Source of the DNA: Chloropicon primus
Taxonomy: Eukaryota; Chlorophyta; Chloropicophyceae; Chloropicales; Chloropicaceae
Reading direction: 5' to 3'
Assembly (NCBI GenBank): GCA_023205875.1
Contig: CP060762.1
Coordinates: forward strand, 558,001-622,000
DNA: 64,000 bases
Below the pieces are notes generated by a model, which did not search any database, was not told the origin of the DNA, and worked only from the letters and a program-made list of their open reading frames with translations. Below, piece by piece: positions 44,873 to 55,212 of the stretch (position 1 is the stretch's first letter; each line of letters starts with the position of its first letter). The translations under genes and the position numbers were made by a program.

Positions 44873-46756
44873 CTAGCCGAAGACAAGGGCGAGGAGCCCC
44901 CTTCTCAGCTTCTTCTTTCCATCTTTCCTCTTGAGGATTTGGTAGGCGGCGAATCGGAGGGCGATGATGAAGCCAAGGTTGACGAGCAGCCAAAGACCCC
45001 ACTTGACGTCGTCCATGCCGTTGACCACTGCGAGGGCATCGTCCCCCCTCTCGCCGTAGCACACGGCGTCACCGGGCTTGCACGCGGTGAGGTTCGTTCC
45101 CGAGAATTCCAACCAGGCCTGGCTCTCCCAGGTGTACTTGAATGGCGACAGGTAGTGGATCCACCTGACCGCCCAGGTAATGCTGTTCGTCTCGAGGAAG
45201 AGCCCGTTGAGCACGAAGTACATGCTGATGAAAGAAGCCATAACGGCGATGGCTGCGATGAAGTTGTTGATCAGGACGCCAAGTATGAAAGCAAGCGTTT
45301 CCACCCAGTACAGGTGCACGAAGAACACCAGGACCTGGGCGAGGTACCTGTCGAACTTGGGGTTTAGCCCAACAATCCAGTAGACTGGCGTGATCGACAA
45401 GAAGCTGAGCATGAGGACGAAAGGCAGGTGGCAAATGCTGATGCTTGCCATCAAAGACGCCGGGTGGTACATGTTGTTCATCCTCTCCCTGTTAATGGTT
45501 CCCGCATCGAGAGAATACACGGGGGCCGCGGCCATCGCCATGTAACTCATGAAAGCCGTAACCCAGTTCCACAGGAACATCCTGTTGAAGATGTCCGACT
45601 GCTTCAAGGGGTTCTGCCAGCCAATGTTGAAGTAGCACAATCCGAAGAAGAACGACATGTTGAGGTACAGCGCGACTCTTGGCAAATATGCCGTTGGATC
45701 CCGCAGGTAACCGATGAACGTCCTGCTGAGCAGAACCGGGAGCTGCTGCGAGAGCCTTAAATTCTTGTGCCCCTTGCCGCTCTCGAGCTCCTTGCTCCCG
45801 AGTGAGTTGGCCACCTCCAGCAGCTCCTTGGCCTCGTTGGACTGGGACCACTCCGAGACGAGCTTTTCGACTTCCTCTCGAGAATCCCTAAAGTCCGAGT
45901 TCGTGACCTCCATGAGGAAGTCTGCGGGGTTGCACAAACTCGGGCACTTTAGGTCAAACTGAGTCTCGAAGTACGCGCAGGCGCTCTTCGCGGGGCCAAA
46001 GTAAGCGATGGAGCCTTGGCTCAGCAGCATGATTTGATCAAAGGACAAGAATATCCGTGACTGAGGCTGGTGAATGCTGCAGACAATGGCCTTGTTGAAC
46101 TTGGTAGCAATCGAATCGAGCAAGTCCATGATGGCTGCCGCCGAGGCAGAGTCCAGGCCAGACGTCGGCTCGTCGAGGAAAAGGATCAGAGGGGATTTTA
46201 GGAGCTCTATCGCTAGAGACAGCCTCTTCTTCTGTCCTCCACTTATGCCTCTCAGCAGCAAGTTCCCCACCTTTGTGTCCTTGCAGCTGCTCAGGCCGAC
46301 CGCCTTGATGAGTGACTCCACCTTCCCCTTCACCTGGTCCGCGGACTCCCCGAGGTAAAGACGAGCCGCATACTGCATATTCTCACTCACTGTCAGAGCA
46401 GGCCACAAAAAGTCGTCTTGCATCACGTAGGCACAGTGCTTGTGGAACAGACTCTCTGTCATCACCTGCCCGTTGATCTTAATCTCCCCTTCGACAGGCG
46501 TCGACATCCTCAGCGCCAAGGCGTCCAACGTGGTCGTCTTCCCCGACCCCGAGGCACCAATGATGGCCAAGGTCTGTCCAAACTTCACGTATCCCGTTAT
46601 TCCTTTGACGAGCCATTTTCCCTCATCAGTGCCGCCGGGCAAGCGATACCCAACCTTGTTGAACACGAGGGCGCCATCTTTCCCAAGAGACTGCTCCTCC
46701 TTCACAAAGGCCTCCGTAGAAGGACTCTTCTTCATTCCTGTCTCACTCTCCCCCAT
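44873..46756 (-). CDS. ABCG-type half-transporter
   Basis: A 627-residue intronless protein with the ABCG order: nucleotide-binding domain first, then six membrane helices. Walker A is GASGSGKTTT, the Q-loop lies in YVMQDDFLWPALTVSENM, the signature is ISGGQKKRLSLA and Walker B is LILFLDEPTSGLDS, so ATP hydrolysis should be intact. The membrane part runs from about residue 360 to the basic C-terminus (KRKDGKKKLRRG). A half-transporter must pair with itself or a partner. Substrate is not deducible; sterol, lipid or pigment export is usual. The start MGESETG is preferred over an upstream ATG lying in simple repeats. Confidence 0.9.
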   Translation of the reverse strand: MGESETGMKKSPSTEAFVKEEQSLGKDGALVFNKVGYRLPGGTDEGKWLVKGITGYVKFGQTLAIIGASGSGKTTTLDALALRMSTPVEGEIKINGQVMTESLFHKHCAYVMQDDFLWPALTVSENMQYAARLYLGESADQVKGKVESLIKAVGLSSCKDTKVGNLLLRGISGGQKKRLSLAIELLKSPLILFLDEPTSGLDSASAAAIMDLLDSIATKFNKAIVCSIHQPQSRIFLSFDQIMLLSQGSIAYFGPAKSACAYFETQFDLKCPSLCNPADFLMEVTNSDFRDSREEVEKLVSEWSQSNEAKELLEVANSLGSKELESGKGHKNLRLSQQLPVLLSRTFIGYLRDPTAYLPRVALYLNMSFFFGLCYFNIGWQNPLKQSDIFNRMFLWNWVTAFMSYMAMAAAPVYSLDAGTINRERMNNMYHPASLMASISICHLPFVLMLSFLSITPVYWIVGLNPKFDRYLAQVLVFFVHLYWVETLAFILGVLINNFIAAIAVMASFISMYFVLNGLFLETNSITWAVRWIHYLSPFKYTWESQAWLEFSGTNLTACKPGDAVCYGERGDDALAVVNGMDDVKWGLWLLVNLGFIIALRFAAYQILKRKDGKKKLRRGLLALVFG

Positions 46757-47234
46757 GCTCCTGTTGCTGCTGTTGCTGCTGTTGCTGTTGATGATGACAA
46801 AGGTGAGAGGAGAGGCGATGAGAGGAGAGGAGAGGAGAGCAAACCAATGCTTGACACGATGCGATGCGATGCGATGGCCCAAGTCTCCGTCTTGCGATTC
46901 GTGTCCTTGTCTGCTGTCTATCTGTCAAGCATCAAAGGCGCAACCTAAAGATTCTAAATTGAACTTATCCAAAAGAGTTGGAAGAGCTGGCCTCGGCCTT
47001 GGCTTTGTGGACAGAGAGAGGAGGAGGCGGAGAGGGACAGGAGCAGCAGGAGGGACAGGAGGAGGCTTGCTTCGGCTTCGGTTTGCATTACTTGTCATTC
47101 TCCCCTGGAGTTTACATTCTCTTCCACTTCCACCACCCTTGGGCGTACAGTTGGAAGAGCTGGCTTGGGCTGCATGGTGCAGGGGTGTCGGGCTTGGAAA
47201 GGTCGGGGTGTGCTTGTCCGGTCTTCAAAGGATT
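46757..47234. other. Divergent intergenic region
   Basis: The gap contains a GTTGCTGCT trinucleotide run (46762-46796) and short GAGAG and GCGAT repeats (46805-46875). A duplicated GTTGGAAGAGCTGGC block occurs at about 46978 and 47151. No gene or copy of the recurrent element is seen. Confidence 0.5.
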
Positions 47235-48799
47235 ATGAGATGGGGTACATTCGTTTGGCTGACCGTTACCTTTGTGATGTGTGGCGCAACCTTCCTGTCC
47301 AGCCACTACCATCTTACTGAGAAGGGCCACTTCACGCCTCTGAACAATCGGCTTCACTTTCTTGGACACCATTCTGAGGCCAATGCGATGTCAAGCTTCC
47401 TCGTCCACTTGCTGGACAGGAAGGAAGGGGGTCAGGTTTACGAAGAGGCCGAGGATATATCCGAGTTCGAGGAAGCGGAGGAGATCGTCGAGGAGGTTGA
47501 CGACGATGACGACGATGACAACGACGACGAAGTGGATGCCTTGGAAGGGGAGGAGGAGGAGGGGGTGGAGGGCGAGCAGGACCAGGGGCAGGGAGACGGG
47601 AACGGTGATGGGGAAGAGCCCGGGGATGGCCTGACGCTGAATGTAGGCCCCAGAAGGAGAAGGAGGAGGAGGAGGGGCGGAGGCAAGAACGGTGACCGGA
47701 AGAAACCGGACCACCCGAGGCTGAAAAGGTATGTTGAAAGATGTCCTGGGAGCTGCATTCTGACTCGATTGAGGAGGCAGAACGCCCGGGTGCACACGGG
47801 AAACGCGAGCCACTTTGACGCCATTGTCTCGTCAGATGACGGGAGCGAGTGCAAGGGCAAGTGCAGTGGCCACGGGTTCTGCAAGGAGGACAAGTGCGTG
47901 TGCATGGCGTTGTACGAAGGTGAATACTGCGACAGGCCTCGGCCTCTTCCCAAGGGGCTCCACTCTGCCTTCGACAAGAATGATTTCGTCCTGAATGCGG
48001 AGACCCTCAAGAGAAAGGTGGGACAGATCATCACGTACAAAACAAACCCCAAAAAGGGTGACGGGCTCACGCACACGCTCAAGCTATCCGTGTCCGAGCA
48101 GATGGTGAACTTGCTCCCAGAGTCAGACATTTTGTCGGACAAGTTTTTTGAGACTTGTGCGATTGTAGGCAGCTCGGGGGTCCTGCTTGCTTCCCAAAAA
48201 GGGAAAGAGATTGATTCCCACTCGGCTGTCATTCGATTGTAAGTTGTGCCCCAGCTCGCACCGCCCCCCTTCCCTCTCTCGTTCCGTTTTTAGGGAGGGA
48301 TCCATCCGCTGACAACGATTCGTGTCCCTTCTCGACCTGCCACGCGCACAGCAACAAGGCCCCGACCAAGGGGTTCGAGAAGTACGTGGGAAGCAAGACC
48401 ACCCTGAGATTGGTGAACACCAACCACGCCCTCATGATGCACGAGAACGAGACGATCATCCAACAAATGCAGAGCCGCACGGGTTGGCTCATCTACAGAA
48501 AGATCATGAAGCAGACCTCGAACGAGAGCAACCACTACGCGTTTCACCCTGACTTCTCGACCTACGTGAGTTCAAACACAAGGGCCTTGCCCACGAACGG
48601 CTACTTCGCTCTGTTCTTGGCGCTGCAAAGGTGTCAGAAAGTCAGGATGTATGGCTTCTTGCACTCTTCGAAGAAATACAGTTACCATTATTTCAACAGA
48701 GAAAGACCGACGAGGGGGGGATCCGCGATCCACGACTACGCCGCCGAGCACGTCGACATTCTAAGGCTCGCCAACGCTTCTGTGATCGAGATGATGTAG
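47235..48799 (+). CDS. GT29 sialyltransferase-like protein with EGF-like motif
   Basis: Two exons, 47235-48238 and 48352-48799 (483 residues), with donor CGATT/GTAAGT and acceptor CACAG/C. A short cytoplasmic tail and signal anchor (FVWLTVTFVMCGATFL) give type II Golgi topology. A long acidic stem is followed by a basic arginine run. An EGF-like motif CKGKCSGHGFCKEDKCVCM precedes the catalytic domain. The L-motif is CAIVGSSGVLLASQKGKEID, continuing across the intron as IRFNKAPTKGFEKYVGSKT. The S-motif is LPTNGYFALFLALQRCQKV and the VS-motif HDYAAEHVDIL has both H and E. Green algae carry GT29 proteins, though their donor sugar is unproven. Confidence 0.88.
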
Positions 48800-48930
48800 G
48801 ACGCCCCCAAAGGCACACGATTTAGGGGGATCGGTGCAGGCTTATGTAACAATATGCATTTGTGACAACAGCTAGCAAAAGAAAAAGAAAAAGAAAAAAT
48901 CTGTTCTTTATTTATGTACAACCAACTCTT

Positions 48931-50286
48931 TCACAACTCTACTTTACATTTCTTTCCGCCATAAAACGTCATGATGAAGGTCCCGAACTTGGAGGCGAGG
49001 GACAGCGGCGTCTTCTTCCTCTTCAGGTTCGAGACGTCGAGGCTGAAGGAACCGACTTCGGCTTCCCCGCAGTAAGCAGTAACTTGGCTCGCATTACCGC
49101 CGCCGTTGCCCCTTCCCACGGCAAAGTTCACTTTCCCCTCGTACTTGTGAGCAAAAGCGTCAAACATGAACCTGAGCGTGCCGCGGTACCCCTTTCCATC
49201 GCCGTCCACAAACAGGAGGCACGTCCCCCAGTCCCCCGTGGCCTGACCGCAAGGCCCTCTGCCCCTCAGGGCCGCCACATTCCCAACGGACTTGACCTTG
49301 GACTTCATGCTCTTGCCGACAAACTCGGCCAAGGTATCCTCGTTCATCCTCTCAAACCTCTTGTGGAAGGTCCTCTTCCTCCCCCCGGCGTACGAGGCGA
49401 TCTCCGGCTTCTTCTGGACGTTCTCTGGCTTGAACCCCTCGGCTTTGCACATCTCCCCCTCCTTCCTGCAGTCCACTTTCTGCACGTTGATCACAAAATT
49501 GATGTTCGACGTCGCCTTCTCAAACTTCTCCCCCGTGATGCCCAGGCCGTTGTAGTTGGCCCTGGACGAGTAAAAGATGACGAGGTAAATCTTCTTGGAC
49601 GACTTTTGCTTCGCCTTGGCGAAGAGCTCCTCGGTCATGTCCTCCACGTGCGTTCCTGACTTGAACTCCAAGCCCTTCCCCGCGGGCTGCCTCGGCCTCT
49701 GCCTCTGCCTGCCGCGGTGCCCTCCCGCGCCGTGGCCGAATCCCGCGCCGCCAAACCCCGCGCCGCCCCCCATGCCACCGAAGTTGAACTGCTTGCCGCC
49801 GCCCCCGCCACCAAAGGAGAAGCCCGACCCGCCGCCCCCCATCCCGCCAAACATGCTGGCGAAGAGGTCCTCGATGTTCGGACCTCCGCCCCCGCCGCCC
49901 CCGCCGCCTCCGAAGTTGAACCCCCCGAAGTTTCCTCCTCCACCACCTCCACCTCCCCTGCCACCGTTGTTCACCCCGTCCTCCCCCCACATGTCGTACG
50001 TCTTCCTCTTCTCCGGGTCGCTCAGCACCTCGTAGGCGTTGTTCACCTCCGCGAACTTCGAAGTTGCCTCCGCGTCACCGCCGTTCTTGTCCGGGTGGAG
50101 GGACACGGCAAGCTTCCTGTAAGCCCGCTTGATGTCCGCCGGGGACGCGCTTCGAGCGACGCCGAGCGTCTTGTAGTAATCCCCAGCGGCGACGACGAGG
50201 ACGACTTGAGTCACCAGCAGGAGACAGACAGCGAGCAGCCACGGGCCAGCCCACGTGCTTCCGCCCCTCCTCCCCACCTCCCCCAT
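48931..50286 (-). CDS. ER J-protein with thioredoxin-like C-terminus
   Basis: A 451-residue intronless protein. A signal peptide or anchor ([20 protein letters not shown]) precedes a J-domain [20 protein letters not shown] with the HPD triad in LHPDKNGG, then a long Gly/Phe-rich linker. The rest is about 250 residues with thioredoxin-like character ([18 protein letters not shown]) but without CxxC, so not a redox enzyme. It should activate an ER Hsp70 (BiP). The minus-strand element CTACGTCTCGCGAGCTTTCG lies about 190 bases upstream. An in-frame upstream ATG-less extension is probably 5' UTR. Confidence 0.85.
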   Translation of the reverse strand: MGEVGRRGGSTWAGPWLLAVCLLLVTQVVLVVAAGDYYKTLGVARSASPADIKRAYRKLAVSLHPDKNGGDAEATSKFAEVNNAYEVLSDPEKRKTYDMWGEDGVNNGGRGGGGGGGGNFGGFNFGGGGGGGGGGPNIEDLFASMFGGMGGGGSGFSFGGGGGGKQFNFGGMGGGAGFGGAGFGHGAGGHRGRQRQRPRQPAGKGLEFKSGTHVEDMTEELFAKAKQKSSKKIYLVIFYSSRANYNGLGITGEKFEKATSNINFVINVQKVDCRKEGEMCKAEGFKPENVQKKPEIASYAGGRKRTFHKRFERMNEDTLAEFVGKSMKSKVKSVGNVAALRGRGPCGQATGDWGTCLLFVDGDGKGYRGTLRFMFDAFAHKYEGKVNFAVGRGNGGGNASQVTAYCGEAEVGSFSLDVSNLKRKKTPLSLASKFGTFIMTFYGGKKCKVEL

Positions 50287-51598
50287 CCTTCCCTTCACCG
50301 GCGACGATTCTTTCGATCGATCGAGACCGCAGAGACCGACACAAGATCCCTCTCCCTCCTCCCCCACCGCTCCTTCGCCCCTCCTCCTCTGCCTCCCCCC
50401 TCGTGCCCCTCCGCCTCCAAGCGACACCCTCGATCGCCCCGGTCGCCAAATCCTTCAAAAGAGGTGTCAAACGAAAGCTCGCGAGACGTAGCTTCTTTCT
50501 GTGCCCTTGGTGCTCGGCGTCCACTCGCCCTCTCCCCTCCTCGCTCGCGCGCAAACCGAGCAACGCCCCGCCTTGCCCCTCGACGCTTCGACGATCTCCC
50601 CGAGGGTCTGATGACGCAAATCGAAATTCTCATTGGAGGAATCTTTGACAATGGCGATGAATGCGCGAGGACCGACAATGGCGATGGCGGGTGTTCGCCT
50701 GGGACGCACCTCGACCAGTTTCTCTCTCCCTTTCCCTCTCCCTCTGTCTCTGTCTCTGTCTTGGATGATGCTCACTTTTGTCGTGATGGGTGGGATGGAG
50801 GAGGGAGACCGGTCTCCTGTGATGCTGATGCTGATGCTGATGGACGCATCACGACCAGTTTCTCTCTCCCTTTCCCTTTCCCTCTCCCTCTGTCTTGGAT
50901 GATGCTCACTTTTGTCGTGATGGGTGGGATGGAGGAGGGAGACCGATCTGCTGCCCACTTCTCCTTCTCCTTCTCCTTCTGCTGATGCTGATGCTGATGC
51001 TGATGCTGATGCTGGTGCTGGTGCGCGTTACTCTGGCATTCCTTGCTTGCTCTTCTCGAGAACCTTGAGCGGAGGACCTCCTCTCCTCTCCTCTCCTCTC
51101 CCTTCCCCTTCATCTTCATCTTCTGTTCCTCCTCGAAGAGACGACACAAGATGGATTTGGTACACAACGCAAAGTGCTGTGGTGAGTGCTGTGGTCGACC
51201 CCAGTGGTTCAACGGTCACCGGAGTCCACGTGATTCTGCTTCTGCTTCTCTGCTTCTCGCAAGGTGGACCAGAAAGGACAACGACGAGGACGACGACGAC
51301 GAGAACAACGACGTCAAAGGAACGGCGTGGTGCTTCGGGATAGCAAACGAGGGAGCTCTTTCTGTGCCCTGGAGGGGAAGAGAGGAAGGGTTTATTCCCT
51401 CAGCAAGCGCGCGCAAGAGCGTAAGGAAAAACAAAAAGGAAAAAAAGACCAACATTGGGGACATTCGGCCCATTGGACTGACTGGTTGGCACCGCCTGCT
51501 TGAGAGGTGCTTGGTGTGTGACTTTAAGAGAGAGAGAGAGACTAGACTTTGGGTTGCTCGTGCTGGTTTTTGTGGGGACTCGGTGAATCGTTGCAAGG
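50287..51598. repeat. Intergenic region with direct duplication and TGATGC repeats
   Basis: A 105-110 base block, beginning CGCACCTCGACCAGTTTC at about 50705 and CGCATCACGACCAGTTTC at about 50844, is repeated 139 bases apart. (TGATGC)n runs are at 50820-50842 and 50981-51030. A minus-strand recurrent element is at 50474-50497. A short ORF at 51151 (MDLVHNAKCCGECCGRP) followed by GTGAGT could be a non-conserved 5' exon of the p25-alpha gene, but this is not supported further. Confidence 0.75.
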
Positions 51599-53335
51599 AT
51601 GGCTTTCTCCTCGCAACGCCGTAAGTCCGTTTCGGAGTTCGTGAAAAAACGTCCGAACTATCCTGGCTTGGAGGACACCTTTCGGAATTTCTGCGAGACC
51701 AAGGCAGGACCCGCGAAGAGTGGCTTCGTGGAGATGGACGGCAAGACTTTTGCCAAGGTTTTCAAGGACTGTGGACTGATGGGCAACAAGAAAGGTCAGC
51801 TGAGCACCATCAGTATCGACATCAACTTCAGCAAGTGCAAGCCCAAGGGAGAGAGGAAGATTGTCTACAAAGATTTTTTGGAGGCTGTCCACATTTGTGC
51901 CACGGAGATGGGCCTCAGCTACGAGGAGCTGTGCGAGAAGATTGCGTCCACCAAGGGACCAAAGTTCGAGGGAACAAAGGGAAGCACCTTCGTTGCCTCG
52001 AGCATTGACAGGCCCAAGGTCACGGAGGAGGTCAGCCTTCCTCCGGCCACCGAGGTGGAGGGCCTCCGCCAAGTCTTCCAGGCGTTCAACGTGTTTGGTG
52101 GCGGAGACCCTGACGCCATGCCGAACGACAGGTACATCAAGCTCTGCAAGGATACCGGCGTCATCGACAGGAAGTTCGACTCCACGGCTTGCGACCTCGT
52201 CTTCAGCAAGATCAAACCCATGGGAGAGAGAAAGATCACGTACAAGATGTTCCGCGAGTGCGTGAACCACATTGCCTACCAGAAGGGTAAGGACTACAAG
52301 GCCCTTGCCAAGACGATTGTGGACGCCGGGGGGCCCGCGAACTCGGGAACCAAGGCGGACGCCGTCAAGTTCCACGACGACAAGAACCTCTGGACTGGTG
52401 CTTACGGAGAGGCCGTCGGCAGGAAGGCGCCTGTGAGAAAGGACAGCGCCGATGGTAGCGTCATCACTCCAGCGAACGAGTTGCCTTCCCTCCCCGGCCT
52501 CGAGGACACCTTCGACTCCTTTTGTGTGGGGAAGATCACGGGAGTGTCCAGCAGCGGCGTAGACATGGATGGAGTGACGTTCTCAAAGCTGTTCAAGGAC
52601 TCTGGCCTCATGGGAGAGGGCCAAGGGCAGGTCAACACGATCAGGATTGACCTCGCCTTCAACGCCGTCAAGCCAAAGGGTGACAGGAGGATCGTTTTCG
52701 CCCAGTTCCGACAGGCGGTCGACCTCCTGAGCAGAGACATGGGCATCACCTACGAGGAGTTGAGCTCCAAGATCGCCGAGTGCAAGGGCCCCATCTTCGC
52801 CGGCACAGAGGGAACGACCTTCGTCGCCTCCACTCTCGTGAGGGAGAGGGTGATTGAAGACGTCCAGCTCGACCCGCCAGAGGAGGTCCCTGGTCTCTTG
52901 GAAGTCTTCCAGGCCTTCAACGTCTTTGGTGGCGGAGACCCGGACCAAATGCCGAACGACAGGTACATCAAGCTGTGCCAGGAGTGTGGCGTCATTGATG
53001 CCGAGTACGACACCACGAAGGCTGACTTGGTCTTCGTGAAGATCAAGCCAAAGGGCGCTAGAAAGATTGATTACGAGAAGTTCAAGGACGTGATCAACCT
53101 CATTGCGTACCAGAAGAGCATGGGGTACCTCACGCTGGCCCAGAAGATCGTGGAGGCCGGCGGCCCGGTCAACAAAGGAACGGTCGCGGACTCGGTCAAG
53201 TTCCACGACGACAAGGAGCTCTGGACCGGAGCGTACGGAGAGAGAGTGGACAGGAAGGCGCCAGAGAGAAAGGCTCCGAGAAAGGCTTCGATTGTGAAGG
53301 CGGCAGGAGCCGTCATGGCCCTCAAGAAAACGTAA
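51599..53335 (+). CDS. Four-domain p25-alpha (TPPP-like) protein
   Basis: A 578-residue intronless protein made of four p25-alpha units in the order A-B-A-B: A starts PGLEDTFRNFC and PGLEDTFDSFC, B starts LRQVFQAFNVFGGGD and LLEVFQAFNVFGGGD. Both B units end in the TPPP signature KFHDDKNLWTGAY and KFHDDKELWTGAY. Single-domain TPPP proteins bundle and stabilise microtubules and track the presence of flagella across eukaryotes. Four units in one chain could crosslink tubulin at several points. The highly basic C-terminus (APERKAPRKASIVKAAGAV) is typical of tubulin binders. Confidence 0.9.
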   Translation: MAFSSQRRKSVSEFVKKRPNYPGLEDTFRNFCETKAGPAKSGFVEMDGKTFAKVFKDCGLMGNKKGQLSTISIDINFSKCKPKGERKIVYKDFLEAVHICATEMGLSYEELCEKIASTKGPKFEGTKGSTFVASSIDRPKVTEEVSLPPATEVEGLRQVFQAFNVFGGGDPDAMPNDRYIKLCKDTGVIDRKFDSTACDLVFSKIKPMGERKITYKMFRECVNHIAYQKGKDYKALAKTIVDAGGPANSGTKADAVKFHDDKNLWTGAYGEAVGRKAPVRKDSADGSVITPANELPSLPGLEDTFDSFCVGKITGVSSSGVDMDGVTFSKLFKDSGLMGEGQGQVNTIRIDLAFNAVKPKGDRRIVFAQFRQAVDLLSRDMGITYEELSSKIAECKGPIFAGTEGTTFVASTLVRERVIEDVQLDPPEEVPGLLEVFQAFNVFGGGDPDQMPNDRYIKLCQECGVIDAEYDTTKADLVFVKIKPKGARKIDYEKFKDVINLIAYQKSMGYLTLAQKIVEAGGPVNKGTVADSVKFHDDKELWTGAYGERVDRKAPERKAPRKASIVKAAGAVMALKKT

Positions 53336-53415
53336 AAGCTAGAAGAGATTTTGATGTAAGAAGCCCATATTTTGAAGAACAAGGCCATCTATCTCTTTGA
53401 GTCGCTCGTCGTCGC

Positions 53416-54570
53416 TCAGGTCGAGTTCGCCGGCGCGCTCGTCTCCTCCCGCGAGGGGGGCGGGGCCGCCTCCTTCTTCTTCTTCTTCGGCGGCGGCGCG
53501 GCGCCACCGCTACTGCTTTTGTTCTTCTTCTTCTTCTGGTTCACCGTGCTCAGGGCCTTGTCCATGCCGTTCGCCATGACGGACTCCACGACCTTGACGC
53601 AGTTCTGGACCGCAAAGTCGATGTCCTCCTTCTCTTCCCTCGCGAACCTCTGCAGCACGTGCTTCACGATCGTTATCCTCGGGTTGCTCGGCCGCCCGAT
53701 CCCGATCTTCAGCCTCGGGAAGTCCTTCTTGCCGCCAAAGTGCTCGATGATGCTCCGCATTCCGTTGTGCCCGCCGTGCCCCCCGTTCAGCTTCAGCTTC
53801 ACCTGAGCGTTCGGCAAGTCGAGGTCGTCGTAGATCACGAGGACCCTCTGCCTGGGAACCTTGTAGTACCGGCTGATCTTGCCCACGGACTCCCCGCTGA
53901 GGTTCATGAACGTCAGGGGCTTCACGATCATCACAGTCTCCCCGGCGATCTTCCCCAGGCCGACTTGGGCGTTGGCCTTCGCCTTCTTCAACGGGATCGA
54001 GTTCTGTCTCGCGACCTCGTCCACGGCCATGAACCCGACGTTGTGCCTCGTCCCGTCGTACCTCGCCCCCGGGTTGCCGAGGCCCACGACCAGCCATAGG
54101 TCCTTGACGGGGCCCTCCAAGTCTCTCTTGGCCGCGGCCCTCGCGGCCAGTCCCCTCGTGATGCCCCTTGACATCCTCCCTATCGCCCGAAGGGGCCCAA
54201 GCATGCCGACGTTCAGCACAGCGAGTCCAAACCTGCTCACCGTCTTCGTCAACGACCCCAGCAGCCTTAGCATGTCCCACTCCGACCTCTCCTCCCTCCC
54301 CCCAAACCCAAACCCCTCCCCGTCGTCAGCAGCAACGAGACGCGTCGTCGCAACCCCGCCGCTTCCTCCCGAGGCCTCCCGCCGAATTCTCAAGAAGCCG
54401 AAGCCTCCCCTCGCGGGACTTGCTCCGACCTCAACCCACGACGAGGCCCGCCAAGACGACGGCGACGACAATTTCCCCTTCGTTGCACCGCAGCAGGGTC
54501 GACGACGACAACGACGACGACGAGTCACCAGTACCTTGCGAGCTCCTCCCTCGAGCTGCTTCGAGGGCAT
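53416..54570 (-). CDS. PTH: Peptidyl-tRNA hydrolase, organelle-targeted
   Basis: A 384-residue intronless protein. The PTH domain spans about residues 145-330: LVVGLGNPGARYDGTRHNVG has the catalytic histidine and the substrate asparagine, VKPLTFMNLSG and VIYDDLDLP supply the third conserved residue, and KLNGGHGGHNGMRSI closes the site. It recycles peptidyl-tRNA that drops off ribosomes. The first 140 residues are Arg/Ser/Ala-rich and look like an organelle presequence. The lysine-rich C-terminal tail is extra to the bacterial enzyme. The gene is divergent from MCM3. Confidence 0.9.
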   Translation of the reverse strand: MPSKQLEGGARKVLVTRRRRCRRRPCCGATKGKLSSPSSWRASSWVEVGASPARGGFGFLRIRREASGGSGGVATTRLVAADDGEGFGFGGREERSEWDMLRLLGSLTKTVSRFGLAVLNVGMLGPLRAIGRMSRGITRGLAARAAAKRDLEGPVKDLWLVVGLGNPGARYDGTRHNVGFMAVDEVARQNSIPLKKAKANAQVGLGKIAGETVMIVKPLTFMNLSGESVGKISRYYKVPRQRVLVIYDDLDLPNAQVKLKLNGGHGGHNGMRSIIEHFGGKKDFPRLKIGIGRPSNPRITIVKHVLQRFAREEKEDIDFAVQNCVKVVESVMANGMDKALSTVNQKKKKNKSSSGGAAPPPKKKKKEAAPPPSREETSAPANST

Positions 54571-54791
54571 CGACCTGCCGACCAGCCGAGAGGTCGTCGA
54601 GATGATGAGAGGACCTCGAGTCGATGAAGGTATGTTTGGAAAGAGGAGAGAGAGAGAGAGAAATGCTTTCGATTGATGTCGGTCTCCTCTCCCCTCCGAC
54701 ACCTTCCTTGCTCGTGCGTGCTCGTCGCGCTCGTCGCTTGAGCGAACGAACGAACCGCAACTCTCAGTTTTTCAATATTTCGGTTAATACG

Positions 54792-54854
54792 AAATGTAAC
54801 ACTAGTAAAAGTAAATGTAACACTAGTAAAACTAAATGTGACACTAGTTTTTTG
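54792..54854. repeat. Three tandem 21-base units in the PTH/MCM3 promoter
   Basis: AAATGTAACACTAGT and its variant AAATGTGACACTAGT recur with an exact 21-base period at 54792, 54813 and 54834. The last unit runs straight into an E2F-like site. Confidence 0.85.
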
Positions 54855-54907
54855 GCGGGAACTCGAATTTTTTTCGTTCTTTTTTTTGCGCCGATTTTGG
54901 CGGGAGG
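54848..54907. promoter_or_regulatory. Three E2F-like sites upstream of MCM3
   Basis: TTTTTTGGCGGGAA at about 54848-54861, TTTTTTTGCGCC at about 54881-54892 and TTTTGGCGGGAGG at 54895-54907 all match E2F/DP site forms on the plus strand. They lie about 310-360 bases before the MCM3 ATG and about 280-340 bases upstream of the divergent PTH ATG. MCM genes are classical E2F targets in plants and animals. Confidence 0.75.
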
Positions 54908-55212
54908 ACGAGGAAAAGGGGAAAGGAAAGGACGAGGGGCGGTTGTTTTTGTTTCTTCGACGGACGGAGCGGACGAGGACGACGTGACCGTGACGTGAAT
55001 CCAACAACGCACCGCACGCGCGCGCGCACGCCAGGGGTTGTTTGCTCTTTCGTGTGTTTTTCTTCTGCTTTCTTCTTCTTCTTCTTCTGTGTGTGTGTGT
55101 CTCAGAGGAGGAGGACGAGAAAGCTTTGGCCACCGAAGAAGGGAGGAGGGTTTTGGTTTAATTCAGTTTGTTTGTCTGTTGTTGAGCGGCGTTTGGAGGA
55201 AGAGACGGAAGG

